A stretch of DNA of 64,000 nucleotides from Artemisia argyi (taxonomy: Eukaryota > Streptophyta > Magnoliopsida > Asterales > Asteraceae): NCBI GenBank assembly GCA_030686995.1, contig CM060691.1:88471055-88535054 (forward strand). Direction: 5' to 3'. How positions within the stretch are numbered: the stretch's first letter is position 1; each line of letters opens with the position of its first letter. Both the position numbers and the translations under genes were made by a program. Below, piece by piece: positions 1 through 10,814 of the stretch. Below the pieces are notes generated by a model, which did not search any database, was not told the origin of the DNA, and saw nothing but the letters and a program-made list of their open reading frames with translations.

Positions 1-18
1 TGGCGCCGCTGCCGGGGA
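1..18 (+). other. Primer binding site, tRNA-Asp type
   Basis: The sequence TGGCGCCGCTGCCGGGGA is complementary, with one mismatch, to the 3' end of plant tRNA-Asp(GTC), whose complement is TGGCGCCGTTGCCGGGGA. It marks the start of the internal region, so the missing 5' LTR ends just upstream of base 1. Confidence 0.85.
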
Positions 19-294
19 GGTTGTGCGCATATTCTAAACAATTTTGCGTAGTAGTGAACCTGAATACACGCTCATTGTATATTTATCCGCCCTTGTTCAT
101 ATTATTATCATATAAAACCAAAAACAGTTCCCGAAAACTTTTTAAAATCAGTTTTCAACGAACACAAAAAACCAAAAATATTTTCCTTCTTATTAGTACT
201 ACAAAAATTTTCAAAAATACCAAAAATATTCACCTTTGCACTCATACCTATTTGATTCTTCATTTCTCACCCCCTAAACCCTTTGATTCTTTCT

Positions 295-2133
295 ATGTCT
301 TATTCTCACCCTCTTGTCTGTCAATGTTGTGGTTGTCCTTATAATGATGGTAATTGCCCCAGTTGTGGCATGGTAGAGTCAGGAAACGGGTCTGTCTATA
401 ACCAGAATCCCTATTCCTACCCTGACATGACTGATTCATTCCATCAGCTTCCACACCATGAGACTCAGCAGTTTAACTGTTGTGAGTATTGTGGTGGTTC
501 ACACTACAGTTCTGATTGTCAAACTAGGCATCTGTTTGTCTATGAACAGGTTCCTAATAACAATTATGACTTAAACACATACGACTCACAACCACATCAG
601 TTCAACTGTTGTGAGTACTGTGGAGGTCCACACTTTAGCTCTGATTGTCAAACAAGGAATCCATATCCTTGTAACAATTACGACTATTCGTTTCAAGACC
701 CACCTCCACAGTACCAAATGAACCAAGCAACTCCTCAAAACCAGCAAGACCCTTGTCTAGAGGTTCTTGAAAAACTTAAAAACATTAGAGAGGAGTTAGC
801 TAATATGTCGTCTCACAATGCACCAAGTTCTTCTTGTGTACATTGTGGGGGTCCTCATAATGATGATCAATGTCAACCTTCCGGTTTTGACACATCCACA
901 CCCCCACAATTTCCACTAATTCAAAATTCTCGTGATAAATCTATCACAGAATTACTTGCTGAAGGACGTGCTGTTAGAGACAAAAGAAGCATGGAAGATT
1001 TAATTGCTGAGCAAAGAGTAGCCAAAATACGTGCAAATATTCGCTATGCTGCTTTTTATGAGTACGATGATGACAGTGATGATGATGATAACATTGTTAT
1101 CATTCAAAAAGACTCATCATGTTCATTAGTTGAGACTTCTTCCATGGATATGCAGGGGGAAAAGAATATAAATGAATCACCAGCAGTAGAAATAATGGAA
1201 CTTGTAGACTCCATTACTGCTAGTCCTTCTCATCTCCCTATGTATGATGTTATCACACCCGAGGTTCCCACTCACTCTCTGAGCACGGGGGACGAGCATC
1301 TTGACACTGTTCCTGCAAAGGAATCGGACGAATTCATAAAGTCTAGTGTTGAGAACCTTGTCCCAATCCCAAGTGAGTCACAGGGAATTCTTGATCATAT
1401 GTGTGATATTCCTCCCCCTCTTGTCTTTCCAAATGATCATATTGAGATGTTCTCTGATTCGGATGAGAACTATTCTTTATCTTGTGGAGACATAAGTTAT
1501 GTGGGGGAATTACCTTCTGAGCTTGTCAACTCAGAAGAAGAGAATGAGGAAGAAATCATCCAAGGCGAATCTCTTCGTCTTACATTATTAAATGCTAATC
1601 TTCTCATTTCTAGAATCGAGGCTTTTAATGAAAAGCCTATTTCATCTCCTATCCCCGTCAAGGGTAGTGAGATTTTGATCAATGATTCTATTCCTGAATT
1701 GCAAACGTTCCATTTTGATCAAACGGAAGAGAAGATAAGTGGTATCACCACTTCTCATTCTTATAATTCTCTTCCCGTTTATGAATCATTTACTTTTGAG
1801 GAGTTCCCCAGTGAACTCACTCGAATCAATCCCGAATACGAATCATTCACCTTTGAGGAGTTCTCCGGTGAACTCACTCATATCATATCTCTACCAGAGT
1901 ATGATAATTTCTATTTTGATCTAGACATACCCATAATATGTCTTGATCAAACGAGCTTAAATGAGGAGATTCATGAACCAATGAATTCTCCTATTGAGGA
2001 AGAAGAGTTAGTTATGATTTTCATCATGACATTCTTTCTTTTCTTCATATATCCCGTGGCTTATCCTGTTCTTCACTCTTTCGGGAGTGAAGATATTATC
2101 TTTGATCCCAGCATTCTCATTTATAAATTATGA
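295..2133 (+). CDS. Zinc-knuckle protein of family-A element with C-terminal hydrophobic segment
   Basis: A 612-residue uninterrupted ORF following the primer site and leader, in the position of gag. The first ATG in frame is at 295; the frame is open a few codons further upstream but has no ATG there. Near the N terminus is a CX2CX6CX2C ribbon (CCGCPYNDGNCPSC). It is followed by three knuckles of pattern CX2CX3HX4C: CEYCGGSHYSSDC, CEYCGGPHFSSDC and CVHCGGPHNDDQC, one residue shorter than the retroviral CX2CX4HX4C. A short predicted coiled coil (LEVLEKLKNIREELANM), an acidic run and an internal duplication (two copies of YESFTFEEF) follow. About 35 residues from the end is a strongly hydrophobic stretch (LVMIFIMTFFLFFIYPVAY), possibly a membrane segment. 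The knuckles suggest RNA binding; no capsid fold is recognisable by eye. The function is not known to me. Confidence 0.8.
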   Translation: MSYSHPLVCQCCGCPYNDGNCPSCGMVESGNGSVYNQNPYSYPDMTDSFHQLPHHETQQFNCCEYCGGSHYSSDCQTRHLFVYEQVPNNNYDLNTYDSQPHQFNCCEYCGGPHFSSDCQTRNPYPCNNYDYSFQDPPPQYQMNQATPQNQQDPCLEVLEKLKNIREELANMSSHNAPSSSCVHCGGPHNDDQCQPSGFDTSTPPQFPLIQNSRDKSITELLAEGRAVRDKRSMEDLIAEQRVAKIRANIRYAAFYEYDDDSDDDDNIVIIQKDSSCSLVETSSMDMQGEKNINESPAVEIMELVDSITASPSHLPMYDVITPEVPTHSLSTGDEHLDTVPAKESDEFIKSSVENLVPIPSESQGILDHMCDIPPPLVFPNDHIEMFSDSDENYSLSCGDISYVGELPSELVNSEEENEEEIIQGESLRLTLLNANLLISRIEAFNEKPISSPIPVKGSEILINDSIPELQTFHFDQTEEKISGITTSHSYNSLPVYESFTFEEFPSELTRINPEYESFTFEEFSGELTHIISLPEYDNFYFDLDIPIICLDQTSLNEEIHEPMNSPIEEEELVMIFIMTFFLFFIYPVAYPVLHSFGSEDIIFDPSILIYKL

Positions 2134-3126
2134 GCCGGTTACTTGTCTCATCGGTGTGGAACTTTCACGTGCTTCAAATGTTTATCCAAACGTCTTGAAT
2201 GAAAGTCCGATTGAGATTGTCTCTTCCACTTGCTTCCCCATGGACAAATAAATTCGGGGTCAAGTCAAGCTAGTGACTCGGTAATCAAAAACATTAGCAC
2301 AAACATGGGTTTTCACCCGTGTGTAACACCCTAGTGTGGGGGAGATGCCCCACATGTTGTATATATCACAAAAAAAAAAATAATAAATAAAAAAAAAAAA
2401 AAAAAAAAATGTACATATAGTGATAGCTTCTATTTAAGAAGTTTTATCTAAAAAAAAAATAATTGTATGTATATACATTTTAAATAAAGGCTATGTAATA
2501 TTTCCTTCTTACGTTCTAAGTGTTGGTTTAACACCCGGTACTTTGAATATTGAGGACAATATTCAGTTCTAAGTGTGGGGGGAGATTCGTTATTCTAACG
2601 AATTTAAACACATGTTCCATCAAGAACCCCCATTTTAGCCAAAATTTTAAATTTTTTTCTCACTTAGAACGCAATAAATGGTATCAATCCTCCATGTCTA
2701 ACCAACAACAGGATTGGCTAATCCAGGAGCAAACGGTTCTTGGTAAAGATAACTCAAATCCGTTTATGGCTTGCAATTTGCCAAAAATTGTATGGTTCCT
2801 CAACTCCCCATTATCCTCAAAAGCTAATGAGTTGGCTAGCCCGCAAGATTATGGCTTGTGGTAAAGGCCGTGGAAAAACCATAATTGGTAATCAGCTCAC
2901 CAAGATGTTGACTATTCCATCAAGAGTTGGCTAGTCCAGAAGCAAACGGCTTTTGGTAAAGACTAATCAAATCCGTTGACAGCTGGTGATTTGCTCAAAA
3001 TCACACGGTTATCAGGTGTGCCACAGTTCTTACACCTGGCTACTCCAGAAGTGATGGCTTTTGGTAAAGAGTTTTTCAAATCCATTAAGTTTTTCTCAAA
3101 TAGATTGCTAGGGACTAGCAATAGTT
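2134..3126 (+). other. Noncoding internal region of family-A element
   Basis: About 1 kb between the ORF stop and the polypurine tract with no convincing gene. It contains two extra polypurine-like phrases (AGTGTGGGGGAGAT near 2334 and AGTGTGGGGGGAGATTC near 2572), a poly(A) tract at about 2369-2409, and several loosely repeated phrases (GGCTAGTCCAGAAGCAAACGG type) between 2700 and 3110. Confidence 0.6.
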
Positions 3127-3139
3127 TAGTGTGGGGGAT
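3127..3139 (+). other. Polypurine tract of family-A element
   Basis: TAGTGTGGGGGAT lies immediately before the TGATGAGTG start of the 3' LTR, where a plus-strand primer is expected. Near-copies occur upstream at about 2334 and 2572. Confidence 0.75.
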
Positions 3140-6100
3140 TGATGAGTGTCTAAATACTCATCATTTTATACTAATCTGAGCTGCCAAAACATACAAAAAC
3201 ACTCAAATATGTATCAAAATACTTAAAATATCTTAGAAGTGTGTTTTATATGTTTCAAATGCAAAATATGCAAAAACAGATGTAAAACGTACAAAGTTTG
3301 CATAATTGGCAGTTTCAGTCCCTCAAGTTTCATAAATTGGCAAAACTAGTCCCTGGTAATTCTAAAAACATGAAAAAGTCATCAAAGGTCCTTTTTAATC
3401 ATAAAGTTACATATTTAGTCTTTTGGTGCAAAGTTTCACAAAATTACAAGTTTAGTCCCTATACTTTGGAAATTGACAGAAATGGTCCCTGGGATGTAAA
3501 AACTTTGAGAAAATCAATTTTGGTCCTTGTACTAATAATCTTTTGCAGGAATGGTCCTTGGGTGATAAGTTTGGTGAATTTACATGATTGGTCCCTGAAG
3601 TTTCACAGTTTGGCAGAAAAGGTCCCCGGTATTGAAATATTGGGAAATTACATTTTGGGTCCTTGGGGTATTCAATATTGGCAAAAATGGTCCTTATCAA
3701 TAAATTTAGAAAGTTACAAAGCCAACCCTCAAAATTCTGCAAATTACATTTTTAGTCCTTGTGTGAAATTATACCAAACGGACCCTATGTTATTTTATAA
3801 CCAAACCCAATCCAAACTAAACATAAACAGCCCACCCTTTTTAAACCCTTTTGTTTTTGTGATCCAGCCCACCAAAGCCCAGTCCAACCCCAAGTCAAAC
3901 CCGGTCAACAAAACAAAAACCACCCCGTATTCCCTTTTCCCTCCCAAACTACCACCACCACCACTGAAACCAGAAACCACGCTCCACCTCACCGGTTTCT
4001 TGCTCCCCACTCATTCCACATCACCCTCCACCTCACACATACTCCCAAAACCCCTTAATTGCCTTAAAACCCTCACCACGCATAACACTGACATCCCTTG
4101 ACCCTTTGGCGCCAAGAAAAGATTTAAACGGTGGGGATTGCTTAGACCTTATCAATGGTCTACAATTGGTGGGAAATGTCAAATGGGTCCCACTTAACTC
4201 AGAAAAGGGCTTTAAAAGAGAAAAGAAGCCAGAAGGATGGATTATTAGTTTAGGAGTAGTTTAATTAAATCGTAGGTCATGTTATTTCTATTTTAGTTGT
4301 AATTTTAAGTCAAATATTGTTGTACTCAGTTAATTTCATGTCACTTAATCTTTAATTGAAGTTAATTTCAAGTTTCAGCTCAGTTCTCATTTTATGCAAG
4401 TTTCTTAAAATTTCAAAAATCTCAAGTTGTTGTATGTTGTTAGTTATTGTTGTTACATGATCTCATAAGCTTATTTAAGCTCTGACAAAGTTTACAAAAG
4501 CTTTTTGACATCTTATAAGTCAGTTTATTAGTTAAACTTATAAATTCATAAAAAATCAAGAAAATAGAAAATAAATAAAAAAAATAGTGTTAGTGATGAA
4601 TGGAAGCTGGAAAATGATGAGCAATGGAAGGTATCTGGTTTAGTACCTTTTGGGAGGTGTTAGGATTGGTTATTTGTTCCTGGTTCATTATTCCTCAGTT
4701 AACACAATTTGTAAGTTAAATTTTCAAGTTTTACTTTTTACTGTAGGGTGTCTTATATTGCTTATTTGTGGTTAATTCATGTTTATTTAGTGTTAGGTAA
4801 TCAATATTTAGCATAATATAGTTTTCTTGTTCATCAAATTTCATAACTACTTAAAAATCAAGAATCTCACAGTTAAAACTCAAAATTGACATACTTGTGT
4901 TTTTCTGCTTGTGTTGTGCTTGATTCAGGTTAATTTAATCTTATATAGTTATAATATAGTAATAGAAATCAGTGTGGTGGCTTATGTTCACCATTTGCTT
5001 CACAAAATCTTAATAACAAGTTTAGTAGGGGTGTTTGGATTAGGGTATTTCACCCCTAGGTTCTGAGTTTCTGTTGTTGTTTTTGGTTCTTGTATGTTTA
5101 GTTAAGCATTTTTAGGTCATTAGAAGTTTAAAACTCAGGTCTCAAATAGTAGATAGTCAAAATCACCATCCAATTACCTCAACAGTGGACTGTTGAGGTA
5201 TTGGGTTCTCAAAACCTACCCATTAGCTTATAAGTTATAGTTTAAGCTTAATTTAGGTTAATGATAACTTAGTATAACATATTCAGTTAATAGTGATCAT
5301 TAGAATCTCAAGAAAGTCAAAGTTTAGGTTTAATACAAAAAGTCAAAAGTTCATCTCTCAGATTTTCTCAAATCTTGAGAGATTTTTGTAGAATTTAGAA
5401 ATAGGTTTTAGGAGCTGAAATTTGTTCCTAGTTCAAGTCCAATAGCTCAACTTTAGTGTCTCATAGTTCTTATATTTTTAGCATTTTTATACTGGGCCCC
5501 ACTTGTGCTCAAAGACACTTGCAGGGCAACAAGCTGCCCTGTGCAGCAGACCATTTACTCACCACCACCACTTTGTGGTGGTTTTGTGACCACCTCTGTG
5601 GACCCCACACCACATAATTAGTTTCTTTGAACCCCCCTCCTACCATAGATCTTAGATTGACCTCTTGTTTGACCTGTGTCATTGTGGACCCCACATAAAT
5701 AAGCCCTTGAACCTTGTCCCCATTCTGAGTAGAAATCAAGTTTTGGATTAGCTTATTTTGATTTACCAGCTTATCTACTGAGCTTATTTGACCATTTTTA
5801 GCTTTGACAAGTCCAAGTAACTTATTAGAACCAGAAAATACCAAGGTGGGTCCCACACAAGCTCATTTGAGCTTATTAGCTTTTTTGGTCAACAAAAGTC
5901 AACTGTGGTAGCAATAAGCTTCCACAGTGCTTAATTTTAGCTTATAAAATTATTGTTTTTATTAAAGTTGCTTATATTTAAGTATAATTTAGTTTTGTAA
6001 AAGAAAATTCAAGAAAAACAAATATAAAATTAAGTGATAGTTTCTATTTAATTTAATTTAATTTTAATTTCCATTTTTACAATTTTATTAAGTAAGTTGT

Positions 6101-7177
6101 GTTTTTATATTTTTATTAATTTCATTTTAGGTTAAATTAATTTAAATAATTTTATTAGATTTTTATATTGTCATTTGGTGTTAATTAGAATTAAAAATAG
6201 TTTTATTAGTAATTAATCAATAAATAAGTTTTAATTAGCATAATTAGTTTTTATATAGTAACACCTATATTTTATATTTTTCCTAGCTTCTATAAGTCAT
6301 AAGATAATTTTAGAAATTTTCTTGTGATTTATACTGTTCATTTAATAGTTTTTATAATTTAATTAGTGTAATTGGTAATTAAATAATAAATAGAATAATA
6401 ATTAGTAAACTAGTTTAAAAATATATAAAATAAAGTTTTTATAATTTTTTAGGATTTCTGTAATGGTTAATTAGATTTATAAACTTTTTCATAATTTTCT
6501 AAGTTAGTTTAATAGTATTTGTAATTTAAAATAATTTAAATAGTTTAAATAATATAAATAGTTTTTAATTAATAGAAAATCTATAAAAAGATAAAAACAT
6601 TTATTTTTATTTTTTATACTTTCTTCAAGTTCTATTTTAGGTTTAGAAAATATTTTTATAAGTTTTTAGTTTAACTTGTAGTATTTATAATTTTCTAATT
6701 AAATAGTTAAATAGTTTTTATTTAAATAATTAATAATAAATAATAAAATAATCTAAAAAATAGTTTTCTTTTTAATTTAATTTTATTTTAAGTTTAAGTT
6801 TATAGGATTGTCATTTTTAAACCCTTGTAGTTTATTTTTCTTAAAACTCACCTTTTTCTCAGTACGCAGTCGCGTCTGATTTTAAATTGGTGTACGTTTT
6901 AAATACCTAGGTTTCACGTAATCATTAATTTAGTTTTCCTAAGTTATTTTAAGTTGTAAAACCCAAGTTTAAATCACTCACACACACTTTATACCTTTCC
7001 TGTTCACATTCACTGATCACAAATTCGTTTATAATATCACATCGCACACCTCGTTGGGACTTACGACCCGGGAAAACACTGTATTCCTCGGAAGCATTTG
7101 CCTCAGCTGTTTGACTATTACAGTTGGCCATTCACAAGTGGCTGATCAATAATTATCTGACCGTTTGAGGCGAATCA
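3140..7177 (+). repeat. Family-A 3' LTR, 4.0 kb
   Basis: The start is fixed by the polypurine tract and the TG dinucleotide. The end is fixed by alignment with the solo copy at 47237-53994, which is bounded by target duplications. A TATA-like CTTTAAAAGAG lies near 4209-4219; the solo copy has a better one (TTATAAAAG, minus strand, about 52918-52928). Bases 5900-6850 are extremely AT-rich with no gene. Bases 7050-7075 carry a motif (CGTTGGGACTTACGACCCGG) kept in all three family-A copies. Open frames here, such as those near 3298-4101 and 5509-5856, are by-products of the LTR sequence. Confidence 0.8.
3310..3790 (+). repeat. Degenerate minisatellite in family-A LTR
   Basis: A phrase like TTTGGTCCCTGAAGTTTCAC recurs roughly every 35-70 bases, about eight times, with variable spacers. 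The translated strand shows the echo as VPG, GPW and SLKFH. The same degenerate set is found in reverse orientation at about 53400-53830 in the solo LTR, so it is ancestral to the family. Confidence 0.6.
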
Positions 7178-8631
7178 TATCTCTCCCCAAAGAGTTAAAA
7201 CAAGTATAAAGAGTAAAAGTGGGGCTATGACTCACCTGGAGTGAAGATACAAAGATGCGAAATGATAAGGACAACAAGGAGCGAACACTATCCGCAACCT
7301 AAAATGAATGATAGTGATCTAATTTAGATCATGTCGTGATGTAATGAATGCACATGCACATGATACCAATACCACTCGTAATTTGGAAATACTAGTTATT
7401 GTCAAATAATATACTTTCCATACGTAGGAAGAATAAGTCCAATTGGAGTTATAAAAACTTGTCGTAATATATATCGTATAAAAATGTTAGCGTTATATTT
7501 CCTCGTATCGAAAACCTTAAAATAACGTCGTTAAGTCGTATAAATATTCTTTTGGGTCATACGTATTTCATTTGTTAAGAATATAGTCCTTAGTAACATT
7601 TCCAGAAAATATACCATTTAGTGCGTAAGTTATTATTTTTATTTGTGACCATATATATATATATATATATATAGTTTTGACGATGTTAAAACGGGTATAA
7701 CTTGGTCGTTTTAAGCTCGTTTTCCTTGTTCTTTATATCCACGGATTCGTTTTTGTATATACTAATATATTTTTGATAACTCGGCTCCTCTAGGTTACGT
7801 TTAACACCTCTTTTTGTCCGTCGAAAACTGCCAAACAGCATGCAGTTTTTATAAGAATAGTTTTCGTCGTTAAATTTGCAAAAATCATATCTCCTTCGTT
7901 ATAAGCTCGTTTTAATCCGTTCTTTCGCCCAAAGTTTCGTTTTTGAAAGTATTTTCTAAATCTTTGGTCAAAACTTAACCACCATCTACTGATTTTCCCA
8001 CGAAATGAAAATAGGGACAGTAGGTATTTTTATTGTTTCAAAAGTCATTTCTAGGGTTCTAATCTAGTTTCATCTTCAATCAAACCACTTTCAATCACCA
8101 CAAAACTAGTCTAATCCTACCATACACCTTCTTAGGGTGTCATGGGTTCCTAAACATCATAACCAAGTGGATCTAACAAGGATCTAACCAAAAATCACTT
8201 TCTAGGGCTTAAAAGTTAAATATATACAAAATAGAGTGGTATAAATCATTATATGCATGAGTTCTTGTAAGAAAAGTATATAACCATAGTAATAACTTGT
8301 AAAAATTATAAAAATGAGTTTGTTAACTTACTTGAAGGTTTAGGGAGTTTGGATGATGAAAAACCTACTAATCCTTGAGTTTCTATTTCAAAACTCCAAC
8401 AAGGATGACTAAATGAACAAGTTTACACCTAGATCTTGGAAAATTTGTTGTTCTTGCTTCTTGACCACCCTAGGTCGATTCTACCATTAGAGAAAATGAG
8501 AGAAGAGTTTTCTTGCACTTGTAAAAATGGTAATTGTGAGAAATGGATGAAAAAAGTTTAATATATACTTAGGGGACAAAAGTTAGGTTAGCATTTAAGT
8601 GAGTTGGTGGAGTTTAGATTATTAGGACCAT

Positions 8632-8657
8632 GGGGGGGGGGGGGGGGGGGGGGGGGG
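8632..8657. repeat. Poly(G) tract, 26 nt
   Basis: An uninterrupted run of 26 G on the plus strand, C on the sense strand of this minus-strand LTR. The solo family-B LTR has a 21-C run at the corresponding place (48887-48907). Confidence 0.9.
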
Positions 8658-9203
8658 TTTGGCCGGCCCAAAAAGGAGGGAAAGGGGGGGATGTCTTGGG
8701 TTTATTTTAAAAAGTTATTAGTAGTATTATGTAGTTTTGGTTTTAGGTTTAATCGGGTACCGGGTTTGTTAGAAATAAATTTTATTGAAGTTATTCGGGA
8801 CGTAATAAAGTTGTAAAAATTGTAAAAATATGTCGGGTACAAGTACGGAGAGTTTGGGTGATTATCGTTTAATTTTTGTGAAAACCGTCGTTGTTGAGTT
8901 AGACGTACGATACGTAATAAATAAATTTCCAAAATACCGGGTAAATTAATATTATAATTTTTATATTATTAAAATGAATATAAAAATATATTGGGATAAT
9001 AGTCGGGAGTGTCGGACATGTTAGTCACATTTTTATAGTTCGCGTATTAGTGTTTATTTAAAATAAACATACGTAAATCGTTAATTACCAAAAGTATTAA
9101 TTTAATTATCCTACGAGTGGAATAGTATGCAAGTGCCCTAATGATGATATGCAGACTATTTCTAGTCTGTATGAAATGTCCCTGATAATAATGCATGAAT
9201 TCG

Positions 9204-9377
9204 CTCCTGAACCAATACGGTTACGCGAATTTGAACACTCGTAAACTAAATTTACGACGAAATGAACAATGCACGTGAATAGTGGCTTCTCTCCTGAACC
9301 AATACGGTTATGCGAATTTGAACACTCGTAAACTAAATTTACGACGAAATGAACAATGCACGTGAATAGTGGCTTCC
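9204..9377. repeat. 87-bp tandem duplication in family-B LTR
   Basis: Two adjacent, nearly identical 87-bp copies, each starting CTCCTGAACCAATACGG. The solo family-B LTR has a single copy of this segment near 48260-48345, so the duplication is specific to this LTR. Confidence 0.85.
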
Positions 9378-9552
9378 TCTCGGAAATGAATAGTGTCAAG
9401 TGAATAGTAAAATTTCTAAATGTTTTTCGGAATGTCAAATTGACCTCAAAAATAGTGAATAGTAAAACGATGAATAGTGATCGATGAATAGTAATTTGTG
9501 AATAGTAGAATGTCGAAGTTTGGAAAATGACCTAAAATTACGAGTTGTGACA

Positions 9553-10346
9553 ATAACATTGTCTTTGTTTAACTTCCACTTCGCGACAACAACCTTTGTT
9601 ATTATAGATCCTAGATGAGTTTTAAACAATCTTCAAAATTGGTATCAGAGCAAAGTTGCTCTTGATCTAGGATGTACAAGGTTTTACATTCGGAGAAAGA
9701 AGATTTTGTATCCAATAAGACTTAAAGATTTTTTAGGTTTTGTTAGGATTTCGATTTAATTGATTTCCAAATCTGCTGGCACTTATCATGATGGAAGTCA
9801 GTTAGCTGTTTCATGGGTATTTAATTCAGTCCTTAACTTGTTGAGGCTATCATTTTTTAAAGATTAGACATGGTACTTCTAGGAATCTATTTTGCGATCA
9901 TATTTATTTTAGATATGGTTTCATATTGTTTCTTTTAGTTGATATGGACAAATTAGGTGATGTTAATGTTGATATAGATGCATTAAATGCTCGGATGCAA
10001 CATTTTGAAGGGACAAAAAGATGGGAATGCTGGTGTTCCTCAGCATTGGAAGGCTGTTAGAGTTGTGCGAAACTTTAACTTAGAATATGTGTATAATGAG
10101 CCTGCTATTGGTTCTAACGAATCTAATTTAGAAAACATTGGATCTTTGATGAATAACACTAAAAGTTTTGGTGGGATTGATGCGACTGTATTGGAGAAGA
10201 ACACTTATGGGGATGTGGAGAAGAGGCATGGTCTACTTACGTTATTGGGGTATTAGTAAGTCTACTTCTTTTGTATCTGCCGGAACAAATACCTCTACTT
10301 TTGAATTCCCAATGTTAGCATCTTTTTATTCATCACTAGACCTCAA
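9553..10346 (+). mobile_element. Fragment of a copia-like retrotransposon (LTR end, PBS, leader, start of gag)
   Basis: Bases 9553-9635 match the 3' end of an LTR whose fuller copy lies inverted at 10347-10778. TTGGTATCAGAGC, complementary to initiator tRNA-Met, follows at 9639-9651. An ATG at 9943 begins a short reading frame (MDKLGDVNVDIDALNARMQ) that breaks after about 37 codons. A second frame carries VPQHWKAVRVVRNF. No polymerase domain is present. The left side is cut by the family-B LTR. The gag assignment rests only on position. Confidence 0.55.
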
Positions 10347-10778
10347 TGAAGATCTTTTAAAACTCATCTAGGATCTATAATAACAAAGGTTGTTGTTGTG
10401 CATCTCAATTTAAACAAAGACAATGTTATTAACATGGTTTACATTCATATAAGCCGCAATTCTATTTGATCATGATAAAATGTGTTACCTAACAGTAACA
10501 GGGATCAAAGGGACCATGATCTTAGGGCTAAAACGATCTCAAATGGTGGGATCGTTGGTGTTTTCCTAAAACATGATTAAAACACATACAAACAATGTAT
10601 AGGGATCTCTTTATATATAGATTCCATCTAGACTTACAAAGAAAACCTAATTGTATTAGGAAACTAAATCTTTTCCTAATCTTGATCTTTATCTTTTTAA
10701 GCAAATCTTCTAGAATCCTCCATCTTCTAGAATTCCATGATGTCGATCTTGATCCTTTTGTATCAATAAATCCCAACA
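10347..10778 (-). repeat. Inverted 432-bp LTR of the same copia-like family
   Basis: On the minus strand it begins TGTTGGGATTTATTGATAC at 10778 and ends ATCTTCA at 10347. Its last 80 bases match 9553-9635 in opposite orientation. A TATA-like stretch (TATATATAAAGAG, minus strand) lies near 10610. Flanking pentamers are CTCAA and CTAAC, not a clean target duplication. It is either a solo LTR in a relative or one arm of an inversion. Confidence 0.6.
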
Positions 10779-10814
10779 CTAACTTCATAAGTCTTTTAGG
10801 AATGTGTTGAAATG

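Larger units (their letters stand above)
1..7177 (+). mobile_element. Family-A gypsy-like LTR retrotransposon, 3' part (5' LTR outside window)
   Basis: The window opens exactly at a primer binding site. It is followed by a leader, one long ORF, a noncoding stretch, a purine tract and a 3' LTR of 4038 bp beginning TGATGAGTGTC and ending GGCGAATCA. Order and primer type fit a Ty3/gypsy element of the Athila/Tat kind. No protease, reverse transcriptase, RNase H or integrase lies between primer site and 3' LTR, so the copy is non-autonomous. If the two LTRs are alike, the whole element would be about 11.2 kb (inference). It interrupts a minus-strand family-B LTR that resumes at 7178. Two more LTRs of this family occur at 47237-53994 and 61823-64000, both on the minus strand. 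Confidence 0.85.
7178..9552 (-). mobile_element. Family-B LTR, minus strand, 3' end cut off by family-A insertion
   Basis: Read on the minus strand it starts at 9552 with TGTCACAACTCGTAATTT, like the two plus-strand B LTRs at 10815 and 15586 and the solo LTR at 48079. It is collinear with the solo LTR to the conserved segment CACTCCAGGTGAGTCATAGC (about 7210-7230) and then stops at 7178, where the family-A LTR ends. The missing 3' end should lie left of the window. The 4-kb LTR family at 3140-7177 is unrelated in sequence. It includes a 26-G run and an 87-bp duplication. Confidence 0.8.

Noticed and set aside
3298..4101. 267-codon open frame
   Set aside because: It lies inside the family-A LTR across the GGTCC minisatellite; the peptide just echoes the repeat, and the equivalent frame is broken in the solo LTR.
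5509..5856. 115-codon minus-strand frame
   Set aside because: It lies in the family-A LTR and has no recognisable domain; the matching region of other copies is not open.
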